A program made the position numbers and the translations under genes. Below the pieces are notes generated by a model. That model had not been told where the DNA came from, ran no database searches, and saw nothing but the letters and a program-made list of their open reading frames with translations. A stretch of 43,521 nucleotides of DNA from NCBI GenBank assembly GCA_016218715.1, contig JACRDG010000100.1, positions 1-43,521 on the forward strand. Direction: 5' to 3'. Numbering within the stretch: the stretch's first letter is position 1; each line of letters opens with the position of its first letter. Below, one piece after another: positions 7,520 through 15,717 of this stretch. The DNA is from Desulfomonile tiedjei. GTDB taxonomy: Bacteria; Desulfobacterota; Desulfomonilia; Desulfomonilales; Desulfomonilaceae.

Positions 7520-9160
7520 ATGCTTAATCCGGGAAAGAGTTATGAAGAAGTGTACGGGTCCTTTAGCTGGCAGGTTCCTGCCTCGTACAATATCGGGGTG
7601 GATATCTGCGACAAGTGGGCCCACGACCGGGATCGCCTTGCGCTCATCTATGAAGATCAGCAAGGCCGGATTTCCACGTACACCTTCGAGCTGCTCAGCA
7701 GGCTGTCTAACCAACTCGCCAACGGCCTTACCGCGCACAGGGTCGTGCAGGGGGATCGCATCGGGATCCTGCTCGGGCAGAGCCCGGAAACGGCCTTGAC
7801 CCATGTGGCAGCGTATAAGATCGGCGCCATTGCCATACCGCTCTTCACCCTGTTCGGGACCGACGCATTGGAGTATCGCCTTTCAAACAGCCGCGCGGTT
7901 GCGGTGGTAACGGATGATGCCAACGTACACAAGATTCTGGAGATCCGGGACAAACTTCCCGATCTGAGGCTAGTCGTCGTAGCCGGCCCCGAGAAACGGG
8001 AAGGGACGGTCTCCTTCCAAGAGCTGATCGACAGGGGTTCCAGCGCGTTCGAGCCGGTGCGCACGGGACCCGACGATCCTGCCTTGATCATCTACACTTC
8101 CGGCACCACGGGTCCACCCAAGGGCGCTCTGCACGCGCATCGGGTGGTTCTCGGGCACCTTCCGGGAGTGGAATTCCCGCACAACTTCTTCCCCAAGCAG
8201 GGAGACCTCTTCTGGACCCCAGCGGACTGGGCGTGGATCGGGGGGCTTATCGACGTTCTCTTTCCCAGTTGGCACCACGGCGTGCCGGTGGTCGCTCATC
8301 GTGCGCGGAAGTTCGATCCGGAGGAAGCGTTTCACTTTATCGCGCGGCATGGGATTCGCAATGCATTCATGCCACCCACCGCGCTGAAGCTGATGCGGCA
8401 GGTAAAGGACCCGCGAAGTCGTCACGATTTTCAGATGCGGAGCATCGGGAGCGGCGGAGAAACGCTCGGCGTCGAGCTGCTGAAATGGGGCAAGGACGTG
8501 ATGGGGGTTACCATCAACGAGTTCTACGGCCAGACCGAGGTCAACCTCGTGGTGGGGAACTGTGCTGAGATCATGGAGATCAGGCCCGGGTCGATGGGAA
8601 GGCCGATTCCGGGTCACATCGTGGATGTGGTGGATACAAGCGGTTCGCCCGTGCCTGTGGGCCAAACCGGCGAAGTGGCCATCAAACGCCCCGATCCGGT
8701 CATGTTTCTCGGGTACTGGGCCAACCCGCAGGCCACAGAGGAGAAGTTCGTCGGAGACTGGTGTCTTACCGGCGACATGGCGCGCAAGGACGAAGACGGG
8801 TACCTGTGGTTCGTGGGGCGGAAAGACGACGTGATCACCAGCGCGGGGTATCGTATCGGACCTGCGGAGATCGAAGATTGCCTCTTGAAACATCCGTCGG
8901 TGAGCATGGTCGCGGTGATCGGCAAGCCGGATGAGGTGCGCACCGAGATCGTCAAGGCCTTTATCGTGCTCAAACCCGGCGTATCCGCGGATCCGACCCT
9001 GGAAACCGAGATCAAGAATTTCGTGAAGGTACGGCTCGCCGCGCATGAATTCCCACGAGAGATCGAGTTCGTGAGCGAACTCCCCCTCACTGCCACGGGA
9101 AAGATCATGCGCAAAGAGCTGCGCAAGCTCGAGGTTCAGCGTCAAGCGAAATCAGAGTAA
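7520..9160 (+). CDS. Acyl-CoA synthetase, AMP-forming (acetyl/medium-chain type)
   Basis: A 546-residue adenylate-forming enzyme that activates a carboxylic acid to its CoA thioester through an acyl-AMP intermediate. Motifs in order: the phosphate loop YTSGTTGPPKGALHAH, the FYGQTEVN motif (A5), a TGD with following hinge (A7/A8), and near the end PLTATGKIMRKEL, whose Lys (about residue 528) is the catalytic lysine of the adenylation half-reaction. The general pattern is that of acetyl-CoA-synthetase-like and medium-chain synthetases rather than the long-chain FACS type found later in the window. The ATG at 7520 has AGGAGA ten bases before it and starts at the alignable N-terminus; the frame runs further upstream without a ribosome site. 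It appears monocistronic, and the substrate cannot be read from the sequence. Confidence 0.88.
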   Translation: MLNPGKSYEEVYGSFSWQVPASYNIGVDICDKWAHDRDRLALIYEDQQGRISTYTFELLSRLSNQLANGLTAHRVVQGDRIGILLGQSPETALTHVAAYKIGAIAIPLFTLFGTDALEYRLSNSRAVAVVTDDANVHKILEIRDKLPDLRLVVVAGPEKREGTVSFQELIDRGSSAFEPVRTGPDDPALIIYTSGTTGPPKGALHAHRVVLGHLPGVEFPHNFFPKQGDLFWTPADWAWIGGLIDVLFPSWHHGVPVVAHRARKFDPEEAFHFIARHGIRNAFMPPTALKLMRQVKDPRSRHDFQMRSIGSGGETLGVELLKWGKDVMGVTINEFYGQTEVNLVVGNCAEIMEIRPGSMGRPIPGHIVDVVDTSGSPVPVGQTGEVAIKRPDPVMFLGYWANPQATEEKFVGDWCLTGDMARKDEDGYLWFVGRKDDVITSAGYRIGPAEIEDCLLKHPSVSMVAVIGKPDEVRTEIVKAFIVLKPGVSADPTLETEIKNFVKVRLAAHEFPREIEFVSELPLTATGKIMRKELRKLEVQRQAKSE

Positions 9161-9263
9161 TTCCCACTCACATTGAAGCACTTGCCAGAACAATTGTCCG
9201 ATCAACGAGATGCCGACGAGGGGTAAGCTTTCGGGGGGAGGAACCCGACCCCTCGGAATTACC

Positions 9264-9839
9264 ATGGCAAGACAAGCCACCATGAACGCACAGTCCGATG
9301 AAGATCTCATTCAAGCCCTCGGAAACGGTGACGAGAACGCCCTGCGGGTTCTGGTGGATCGCCACTCAGCCGCCATTTACCGCTTTTCCATACGGTTTAC
9401 CGGTGACGAATCGCTCGCGCAAGACATCGCCCAGGAGGTATTTCTGCGTCTTTATCGCCACGCCCGCAGATTCGTACCCGGAACTCTTTTTAAGACCTGG
9501 TTGTTCACGATCGTGAGAAACACCAGCATCGATCTGGCTCGATCGTACACGTACCGAAAGGCCTATTCGCTGGACGAGTATTCCCAGGAGCCTGAGAGAA
9601 CGCCCCCTCTCGACGCGGACCCAGACCCGGAAGAGAGGTATTTATCCGAAGAGTCAGCCCATCGGGTGGCCCAGGCCGTTCAGTCCCTCCCGGAGAAGCA
9701 ACGGACCGCGGTGATCCTCCGCTATTACGAGGGCCTGTCCGCGAGAGAGATTGCGGGAATCATGCGATCGACGGTCGCATCGGTGGAGTCCCTCCTCGTT
9801 AGGGCCAAACGCAGCCTATTGAAATTGCTTGAATTATAG
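9264..9839 (+). CDS. RNA polymerase sigma factor, ECF (RpoE-like) family
   Basis: A small sigma-70 family protein of about 191 residues carrying only regions 2 and 4. Region 2 is seen in FSIRFTGDESLAQDIAQEVF and LRLYRHARRF, with the following TWLFTIVRNTSIDLAR segment contacting the -10 element. Region 4 is seen in LPEKQRTAVILRYYEGLSA and the helix-turn-helix REIAGIMRSTVASVESLLVRA. A variable acidic linker lies between them. The start is uncertain: ATG codons at 9210, 9264 and 9282 are in frame and none has a strong ribosome site; a GGGGGAGGAA at 9235-9244 lies about 19 bases before the second. The next gene encodes a zinc-type anti-sigma factor, so activity is probably held in check by it. 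Likely targets are its own operon and the RND genes downstream. Confidence 0.93.
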   Translation: MARQATMNAQSDEDLIQALGNGDENALRVLVDRHSAAIYRFSIRFTGDESLAQDIAQEVFLRLYRHARRFVPGTLFKTWLFTIVRNTSIDLARSYTYRKAYSLDEYSQEPERTPPLDADPDPEERYLSEESAHRVAQAVQSLPEKQRTAVILRYYEGLSAREIAGIMRSTVASVESLLVRAKRSLLKLLEL

Positions 9840-9900
9840 TTTTTCCTAAATCGCCCGCCGGGTTTTCGAACGTCCTCCGTATAAGTTTGAGGAGACGAAA

Positions 9901-10377
9901 ATGAGCTGTCGCAAATGGCAAATCCAGATCTACCGATTGCATGAAGGGGAACTGGATCGGGAATCTGAAGCCGCTCTTCTGCAGCATCTCGGGACGTGCG
10001 CCTCTTGCCGGGCAGACGCTGAAAGGTTTTCTCAAATCGACCGTGTCTTGCAGCGCGTGCCTGAGCCCTCCATGCCTCCTTTCCTGGCGGAGAGGATCGT
10101 CACCCGCGTCATCGAGCAGATACGAGAAGATTCGGCGCAGAGCACCTTGCGGCGGTTCTTTGGCTCTTTTGCTTACTTCAGGCCCGCCGTGGCGGGGACC
10201 ATTCTCATTCTGGGTATTGGGCTTGGAGTTTTGACAGGGCTGAATTTGTCTCCTTCGATAAACACAAGGTCCGCAGGTTCCTCTTACGACGTTCTCACTC
10301 TGGCCGGAATCGAAGGCGGAGGGAGCGATTCCTCCTTAGATTTCATATGGACCGACGCCGACGGAGGCGGGCGATGA
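9901..10377 (+). CDS. Anti-sigma factor with N-terminal zinc finger (ZAS/zf-HC2)
   Basis: This 158-residue protein carries the anti-sigma zinc motif HX3CX2C as HLGTCASC (about residues 25-32), with an additional Cys at residue 3, in a small helical cytosolic domain. A single transmembrane helix (about residues 98-118, PAVAGTILILGIGLGVLTGL) follows and a short periplasmic tail ends the protein. This is the usual layout of membrane-bound anti-sigma factors that bind an ECF sigma factor and release it on an envelope signal. The ATG has GAGGAGA just upstream. Its stop codon overlaps the start of the periplasmic sensor gene by four bases (ATGA at 10374-10377), so the two are coupled. Confidence 0.88.
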   Translation: MSCRKWQIQIYRLHEGELDRESEAALLQHLGTCASCRADAERFSQIDRVLQRVPEPSMPPFLAERIVTRVIEQIREDSAQSTLRRFFGSFAYFRPAVAGTILILGIGLGVLTGLNLSPSINTRSAGSSYDVLTLAGIEGGGSDSSLDFIWTDADGGGR

Positions 10378-10883
10378 ACAGAACGCACCTGATATACTTG
10401 CTTATCTTTTCACTCGCTCTCAATGGAGCTGCTGCCGCCACAATCGCATTCCACCAGTTGACCGGCCACGTCCAAGCCGAAGGGGCGTCTTTTGCGCAGA
10501 AGCCGGTCGCGGATTTTCTTAGGGAAAACCTGGGTCTTACGAACGAGCAGACGAGCCGTGTTCTTGAGCGCATCGACCGCACCAAGGCTCAGTCGATCAG
10601 GCTGAGAGATCTGATGTCTCTCCGTCGGACGGAAATGGTGAGCCTCATCTCCACCGTTCCCGTTGACCGGACAGCCGTGGAAGCCAAGATCAGTGAAATC
10701 AACCATATTCAGGGACAGCTGCGAGTCATGGCCGCTGGAACGATAATTGGAGTGACTGAGTCTCTGCCCCCTGATGCGAGACAGAAGTTCGGAGCCTACC
10801 TTCGGGAGCGAGGCCGCCTTTGCGACGGGTGCGTTCCCGGACCAGGGAAGGGTTTGTTCCAAGATCCCAAACCGGAAACATGA
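10374..10883 (+). CDS. Periplasmic CnrX/Spy-like sensor (Metal_resist-type)
   Basis: A 169-residue protein with one N-terminal hydrophobic signal or anchor segment (about residues 5-25), followed by a helical domain. The segment LRENLGLTNEQTSRVLERID contains the LTxxQ pattern of the CpxP/Spy/CnrX family, and later helices are rich in charged residues. Near the C-terminus it has a CDGC pair (LCDGCVPG), which could bind metal or form a disulfide. In the Cupriavidus Cnr system a protein of this family senses metal and, with the anti-sigma factor, controls the sigma factor CnrH. The same three-gene arrangement here suggests a sensor role. I chose the ATG at 10374, overlapping the anti-sigma stop, over an Arg-rich upstream extension. 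Confidence 0.75.
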   Translation: MNRTHLIYLLIFSLALNGAAAATIAFHQLTGHVQAEGASFAQKPVADFLRENLGLTNEQTSRVLERIDRTKAQSIRLRDLMSLRRTEMVSLISTVPVDRTAVEAKISEINHIQGQLRVMAAGTIIGVTESLPPDARQKFGAYLRERGRLCDGCVPGPGKGLFQDPKPET

Positions 10884-10954
10884 GGTCCTGCCTCATGTTG
10901 CGGCGGAAATGGCCAGGAACCCACCCTGTCTTGAAAGCGTGATGGCTCATCCCG

Positions 10955-10982
10955 AAAATGACATGATTGGGGTCAGGTCCAG
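10955..10982 (+). repeat. Possible remnant of a dispersed repeat containing GGGGTCAGGTCC
   Basis: The intergenic stretch between the sensor and pump genes contains AAATGACATGATTGGGG followed by TCAGGTCC. I recall similar strings as intergenic repeats near IS200-like (REP-associated) transposase genes in many bacteria. No second copy was found in this window, so the call rests on recollection alone. Confidence 0.25.
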
Positions 10983-11011
10983 CCGGAGTGCGGGTCAGAA
11001 GGAAGTGAATT

Positions 11012-14000
11012 GTGTGGATTGTTAAGCTTGCATTAAGTCGTCCCTACACCTTCGTGGTCGCGGCACTTGTGCTCTTGTTGCTCACTCCGTTCGTGCTGAT
11101 TCGCACGCCGACGGACATCTTCCCGGAGATCAACATCCCGGTGGTTAGCGTGGTCTGGTGGTACAACGGTCTGAGCGCCAAAGAAATGGAGGAGCGCGTC
11201 GTCTACAACCACGAGCGCATGATCAGCACCCTGGTCAACGACATCGAGCATATCGAGTCCACCTCGTACAAGGGTGCCGGTGTGATCAAGGTGTTCCTCC
11301 AGCCCGGCGCCTCGGTGGAGGCGGGAGTAGCGCAGATCACGGCCACGGGGCAGACCATTCTGCGTCTGCTCCCGCCCGGCTCGACCCCGCCTTTCATCAT
11401 CAAGTACAATGCCGCGAGTGTTCCGATCCTTCAGTACAGCATGGCTAGTAAGAAGTTCTCCGAGCAGGAACTGCAGGACATGGCAATGAACCGCGTGAAG
11501 GTCGGCCTTTCAACCGTGCGAGGCGCTTCCGTGCCGTATCCGGCCGGCGGCAAGGCGCGGGTCGTTGCCGTCGACATGGATCTTGCGTCCCTGAAGGCCA
11601 AGAACTTGGCCCCGCAGGATGTCGTCAATGCCTTCAATGCCCAGAACTTCGTCCTTCCCAGCGGATCGGCTAAAATCGGCCCTACCGAGTACGATGTTTC
11701 GATGAACAGCAATCCGAGGGTGCTCGCGGAACTGAATGACCTGCCCGTCAAAACGGTCAATGGCGCCGTGATCCGCGTTGGCGACGTTGCGCACGTGCAT
11801 GACGGGTATCAACCTCAGCAAAACGTCGTTCGATTGGACGGGGTTCGCGGGGTGCTGCTCACCATCCTTAAGACTGGATTGGAATCGACCCTCAGTGTTG
11901 TGGACGGCGTGAAGAAGGCCATGCCGCGAATTCTGAGCGATCTGCCACCCGAGGTGGAAGCAAAGGAATTCGCCGACCAATCGCTTTTTGTCCGCGCGGC
12001 CGTAAACGGTGTGGTAAGAGAAGGGGTGATCGCCGCGGCGCTGACCGCTGTGATGATTCTCCTCTTCCTGGGTTCCTGGCGCAGTACCTTCATCATAGCA
12101 CTCTCGATACCTCTGTCAGTGCTCAGCTCGCTTGCCCTGCTCAGCGCCCTGGGCGAAACCATTAACCTCATGACGCTCGGTGGTCTTGCATTGGCCGTCG
12201 GGATCCTGGTGGACGATGCGACGGTTGAGATCGAAAACGTCCACCGGCAAATGGCGCTGGGCAAGCCCAACGTCCAGGCGATCCTCGATGGGGCCCAGGA
12301 GATCGCTCTGCCCGCGTTCGTCTCGACGCTTTGTATCTGCATTGTGTTTGTACCGATGTTTTTCCTCACGGGGGTTGCACGCTATCTCTTTGTGCCCCTG
12401 GCCGAAGCGGTCGTGTTCGCCATGCTGGCAAGCTACGTGCTCTCGCGGACCCTCATCCCCACCTTGGTCATGTGGTTTTACCGCAACATCGAGTATCGCG
12501 GCCACGCAGCCGATCCTCTCTCGGTCGCGCTTTGGCTGCGCCCGTTTGTGGCAGTGCAAATCCGTTTTGAGAACGGCTTCGCTCGATTCCGGGAAGGCTA
12601 CCGCAACCTTCTGGGCACGGTTTTGGCACATCGGTCTCTCTTTGTGATCCTTTTCATGGCGTTTTGCGCCGGCACGTGGCTTCTCGTTCCGCAGCTCGGT
12701 CAGAACTTCTTCCCGTCCGTCGATGCGGGCCAGTTCAGGCTGCACCTTCGCGCCCCCGGCGGAACGCGCATCGAAGAGACCACCCGGCTCGTGGACCGGG
12801 TTGAGGCTGCGATTCGAGAGGAAATTCCCGCTGCGGAGCTTGGCGGCATACTCGATAACATCGGCATTCCCAGCGGCGGCATTCCACTCGCCTACATCGA
12901 CAATGGTCTCTCGGGAACCGGTGATGCAGACATTCTCGTTTCGCTCAAGCACGGCCATGGGCCCACGGACGGTTACGTGCGCCGCCTGCGCACTCGGCTC
13001 AACCGCGACTTTCCGGGATCGACCTTCTACTTCCTCCCCGCCGACATCGTAAGCCAGACGATCAATTTCGGGCTTCCGGCTCCCTTCGATATTCAGATCG
13101 TGGGGCGCGATCGCAGCAAAAGCCGGGCAGTCGCGGCGGGCCTCGTTGAGAAAATCCGCCGGGTGCCTGGTGCTGTCGATGTGCGCGTGCAGCAACCGGC
13201 CGACCAGCCGGAGTTTCACTTCGCAGTCGACCGAACCAAGGCATCGCAGATCGGCCTTACCGAGCGCGATGTGGCCAACTCGGTGCTTCTTAGCCTGAGC
13301 GGCAGCAGTCAGGTGCAGCCAAATTACTGGCTTAACCCGAACAACGGGATTCAGTATCTCGTGAACATCCGGGTGCCGGAGTATCCGATAGATTCCCTTG
13401 CCGCGCTCTATGCGATCCCGGTAAGTGCCAACCGGCCCGAAAAAAAAGACGCCCAGATTCTTGCCAACCTCGCCTCCTTCGAGCGTGCGAACGGATCTCC
13501 TATTTTTTCCCATTACAATGTGATGCCGGTCGTCGACGTTTTTGGCGGCGTGAGCGGTCGCGACCTGGGCGGCGTGCTGCGAGACATCAATCCGCTCATC
13601 GAACAGGCAAAAAAGGAACTGCCGAAGGGGAGCTTCATCATGCTGCGCGGTCAAGCGGCTACGATGCACTCCAGCTTCACCGGCCTCGCCATCGGGTTGG
13701 TGATGGCAGTGGCTTTCATCTACCTGCTTCTCGTCGTAAATTTCCAGAGTTGGCTCGACCCGTTCATTATAATCACGGCGCTCCCGGGAGCACTCGCCGG
13801 AGTCGTGTGGGGACTCTATCTCACACTTACCACATTGAGTGTTCCCGCATTGATGGGGGCAATCATGAGCCTCGGGGTTGCGACCGCAAACTCTGTGCTG
13901 GTAGTGACCTTCGCACGGAACAATCTCCGGCAAGGCCATGACGCTTTGACTTCGGCCTGGGAGGCCGGTGTCGGCCGACTGCGCCCGGTGCTCATGACCG

Positions 14001-14215
14001 CGCTGGCCATGATCATTGGTATGCTCCCCATTTCGCTGGCTCTGGGCGAAGGCGGCGAGCAGAACGCTCCGCTCGGCATAGCGGTGATCGGCGGTCTGAT
14101 TCTCGCCACTGTCGCGACGCTCTTCTTCGTGCCCGTGGTGTTCAGCCTGCTGCATCGGAGCACACCGAGCGGTCCGTCGTCCGAGGGGCTCAGTTTGACC
14201 AAAACCAATGACTGA
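11012..14215 (+). CDS. RND efflux pump, inner-membrane permease subunit (HAE1/AcrB-like)
   Basis: A 1067-residue RND transporter with the usual duplicated layout: TM1 at the extreme N-terminus (IVKLALSRPYTFVV), a large periplasmic loop, TM2-6 (about residues 333-490), TM7 (about 540-560), a second periplasmic loop and TM8-12 at the C-terminus. In TM4 the paired aspartates of the proton relay are present (VGILVDDATVEIENVHR; D401 and D402), which marks a drug/hydrophobe-type (HAE) rather than a CzcA-type metal pump. In TM10 the position of the AcrB Lys940 appears as Ala (SLGVATANSVLVV). The start is GTG at 11012, with AAGGAAG upstream. The adaptor gene follows by 12 bp, an order (pump then adaptor) opposite to acrAB. 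No outer-membrane channel gene is nearby. Confidence 0.93.
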   Translation: MWIVKLALSRPYTFVVAALVLLLLTPFVLIRTPTDIFPEINIPVVSVVWWYNGLSAKEMEERVVYNHERMISTLVNDIEHIESTSYKGAGVIKVFLQPGASVEAGVAQITATGQTILRLLPPGSTPPFIIKYNAASVPILQYSMASKKFSEQELQDMAMNRVKVGLSTVRGASVPYPAGGKARVVAVDMDLASLKAKNLAPQDVVNAFNAQNFVLPSGSAKIGPTEYDVSMNSNPRVLAELNDLPVKTVNGAVIRVGDVAHVHDGYQPQQNVVRLDGVRGVLLTILKTGLESTLSVVDGVKKAMPRILSDLPPEVEAKEFADQSLFVRAAVNGVVREGVIAAALTAVMILLFLGSWRSTFIIALSIPLSVLSSLALLSALGETINLMTLGGLALAVGILVDDATVEIENVHRQMALGKPNVQAILDGAQEIALPAFVSTLCICIVFVPMFFLTGVARYLFVPLAEAVVFAMLASYVLSRTLIPTLVMWFYRNIEYRGHAADPLSVALWLRPFVAVQIRFENGFARFREGYRNLLGTVLAHRSLFVILFMAFCAGTWLLVPQLGQNFFPSVDAGQFRLHLRAPGGTRIEETTRLVDRVEAAIREEIPAAELGGILDNIGIPSGGIPLAYIDNGLSGTGDADILVSLKHGHGPTDGYVRRLRTRLNRDFPGSTFYFLPADIVSQTINFGLPAPFDIQIVGRDRSKSRAVAAGLVEKIRRVPGAVDVRVQQPADQPEFHFAVDRTKASQIGLTERDVANSVLLSLSGSSQVQPNYWLNPNNGIQYLVNIRVPEYPIDSLAALYAIPVSANRPEKKDAQILANLASFERANGSPIFSHYNVMPVVDVFGGVSGRDLGGVLRDINPLIEQAKKELPKGSFIMLRGQAATMHSSFTGLAIGLVMAVAFIYLLLVVNFQSWLDPFIIITALPGALAGVVWGLYLTLTTLSVPALMGAIMSLGVATANSVLVVTFARNNLRQGHDALTSAWEAGVGRLRPVLMTALAMIIGMLPISLALGEGGEQNAPLGIAVIGGLILATVATLFFVPVVFSLLHRSTPSGPSSEGLSLTKTND

Positions 14216-14227
14216 AAAGGTGTCGCC

Positions 14228-15433
14228 ATGTTTTCCAAGCAAAACGACTCAACGGGACCGGTGAATACTTCGGAACCGACGGCGTCGAACCGGAGATCTT
14301 CGGCCAAGTTCTCATTTGCGGCAGCCGTTATTGTAGTGCTGATCGTCACCGGCGTGGGGGCCGGACTCATACCGCGGTCTCGCCACCAAACCGAGTTGCG
14401 CGCCGAGACGCTGGAAATGTCCGTTCCCACGGTCACCGTCGTCTCACCAAAGCCGGGCCAATCCACATCTAGCTTGCCGCTGCCTGCTGAAATCAAACCG
14501 TGGGTCGAAGCGCCGATTTATGCACGGGCCAACGGTTACCTCAAGCACCGGTTGGTGGACATCGGCACTCACGTCGACGCGGGGCAACTCCTGGCCGAAA
14601 TCGACACACCCGAACTCGACCAGGAGCTCGATCGCGCCCGAGCGCTGCTGGCGCAGGCTGAAGCAGCCTTCGAACTTGCCAGGACCACTTCAGCCCGTTG
14701 GGCCGGCCTCTCAAAGTCTGGCGCAGTGAGCGACCAGGAAAACGAGGAGAAACAGGCTGACCTCAAACTCAAGGCTGCCACCGCCGAGTCGGCCCGCGCT
14801 GAGGTGCGACGTCTGGAGAAACTCAAGTCATTTACCCGTCTGTCGGCTCCTTTCGGCGGGACTATAACGGTTCGCAATATCGATGCGGGCGATCTCATCG
14901 TAGCGGCCGGCGGCAAAGAACTCTTTCATCTGGCTCAAATGCATAAACTTCGGGTGTTCGTGCAGGTGCCCCAGGTGATGGCCCGGAGCGTACGCTCCGG
15001 CCAGGCAGCGGACATGACCCTTCCTGAGCAGCCTACTCGCGCGTTCACCGCGAAAGTAATCCGTACCGCGGGGATGATAGCGTCGGATTCGCGGACCCTA
15101 CTGGTGGAACTTGAAGTGGACAACTCGAACGAGGAGATTTTGGCCGGCAGCTATGCTCAGGTGCGATTCACCGAAGCCAAAATAGAGGCCGCTCTGACGC
15201 TTCCGGCGAACACGGTCCTGTTCGGCGCCAAAGGTCCTCAGATTGGAGTTGTGCAGGACGATGGTAAGGTTGACGTACGCACAGTGCAGCTTGGCCGCGA
15301 CTTCGGGCAGATGATCGAGATACTCACCGGCGTGAGCTCGAACGACCGAGTCATCGTAAACCCCTCCGCATCCCTGGCGAGCGGAGCAACGGTGTCCATG
15401 AGCGAAACCGTCGATACGAAAAAACGCCCCTGA
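14228..15433 (+). CDS. RND efflux periplasmic adaptor (membrane fusion protein)
   Basis: A 401-residue adaptor of the HlyD/AcrA type. After a cytoplasmic stretch of about 30 residues it has one transmembrane segment (about 31-50, FAAAVIVVLIVTGVGAGLI). It then shows a biotinyl-lipoyl half-motif (ARANGYLKHRLVDIGTHVDA, AGQLLAEIDTPEL), an alpha-helical hairpin (about 125-200, Ala/Glu/Arg-rich) and the returning lipoyl strand (LSAPFGGTITVRNIDAGDL). Beta-barrel and membrane-proximal domains complete the protein. It lacks a lipobox and so is probably held by its N-terminal helix. It starts 12 bp after the pump gene with AAGGTG upstream, so they form one operon. The tripartite complex would need a TolC-like channel from elsewhere in the genome. 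Confidence 0.9.
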   Translation: MFSKQNDSTGPVNTSEPTASNRRSSAKFSFAAAVIVVLIVTGVGAGLIPRSRHQTELRAETLEMSVPTVTVVSPKPGQSTSSLPLPAEIKPWVEAPIYARANGYLKHRLVDIGTHVDAGQLLAEIDTPELDQELDRARALLAQAEAAFELARTTSARWAGLSKSGAVSDQENEEKQADLKLKAATAESARAEVRRLEKLKSFTRLSAPFGGTITVRNIDAGDLIVAAGGKELFHLAQMHKLRVFVQVPQVMARSVRSGQAADMTLPEQPTRAFTAKVIRTAGMIASDSRTLLVELEVDNSNEEILAGSYAQVRFTEAKIEAALTLPANTVLFGAKGPQIGVVQDDGKVDVRTVQLGRDFGQMIEILTGVSSNDRVIVNPSASLASGATVSMSETVDTKKRP

Positions 15434-15605
15434 ATGTAGGCTGTTGACTGCTACACGGGTGGCACGCGACAAACGTCCTGCCTACCGTGCCTGAGGCGTG
15501 TGCCCTATTGCGCGGTGAAGTCCTTATTACCCCATCTCATATATGCGGCCGCGGATTTCTGTGGCACCCGCTTTGTGTTCGTCACTGCGGCCTCACTGGC
15601 CGTAT

Positions 15606-15677
15606 TGGAGGGACAGGCATCTTGCCTGTCATTTCCCCATGGACCGGCAAGATGCCGGCCCCACTGAACAGCCACAA
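15606..15677 (+). repeat. Dispersed palindromic repeat, copy 1
   Basis: Between the convergent adaptor and acyl-CoA synthetase genes lies an inverted repeat with perfect 11-base arms, GGCATCTTGCC (15616-15626) and GGCAAGATGCC (15646-15656), separated by 19 bases, with partly matching flanks. A related copy in the same orientation lies at 43450-43520; similarity continues past the palindrome to the shared AACAGCCA. A second imperfect copy in intergenic DNA marks this as a repeat family. It may also serve as a transcription end for either gene. Confidence 0.75.
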
Positions 15678-15717
15678 CAGAGCCTCCAAGCGAGACCGTA
15701 TTTATGAAAACGAGTGC

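Noticed and set aside
7970-9145. 391-residue minus-strand frame opposite the acyl-CoA synthetase
   Set aside because: Lies wholly inside a conserved gene on the other strand and shows no recognisable motif.
12116-14242. 708-residue open frame on the minus strand opposite the RND pump gene
   Set aside because: It mirrors a clearly conserved gene; its translation is rich in His, Arg, Glu and Gln with no domain, as expected from an antisense frame in GC-rich DNA.
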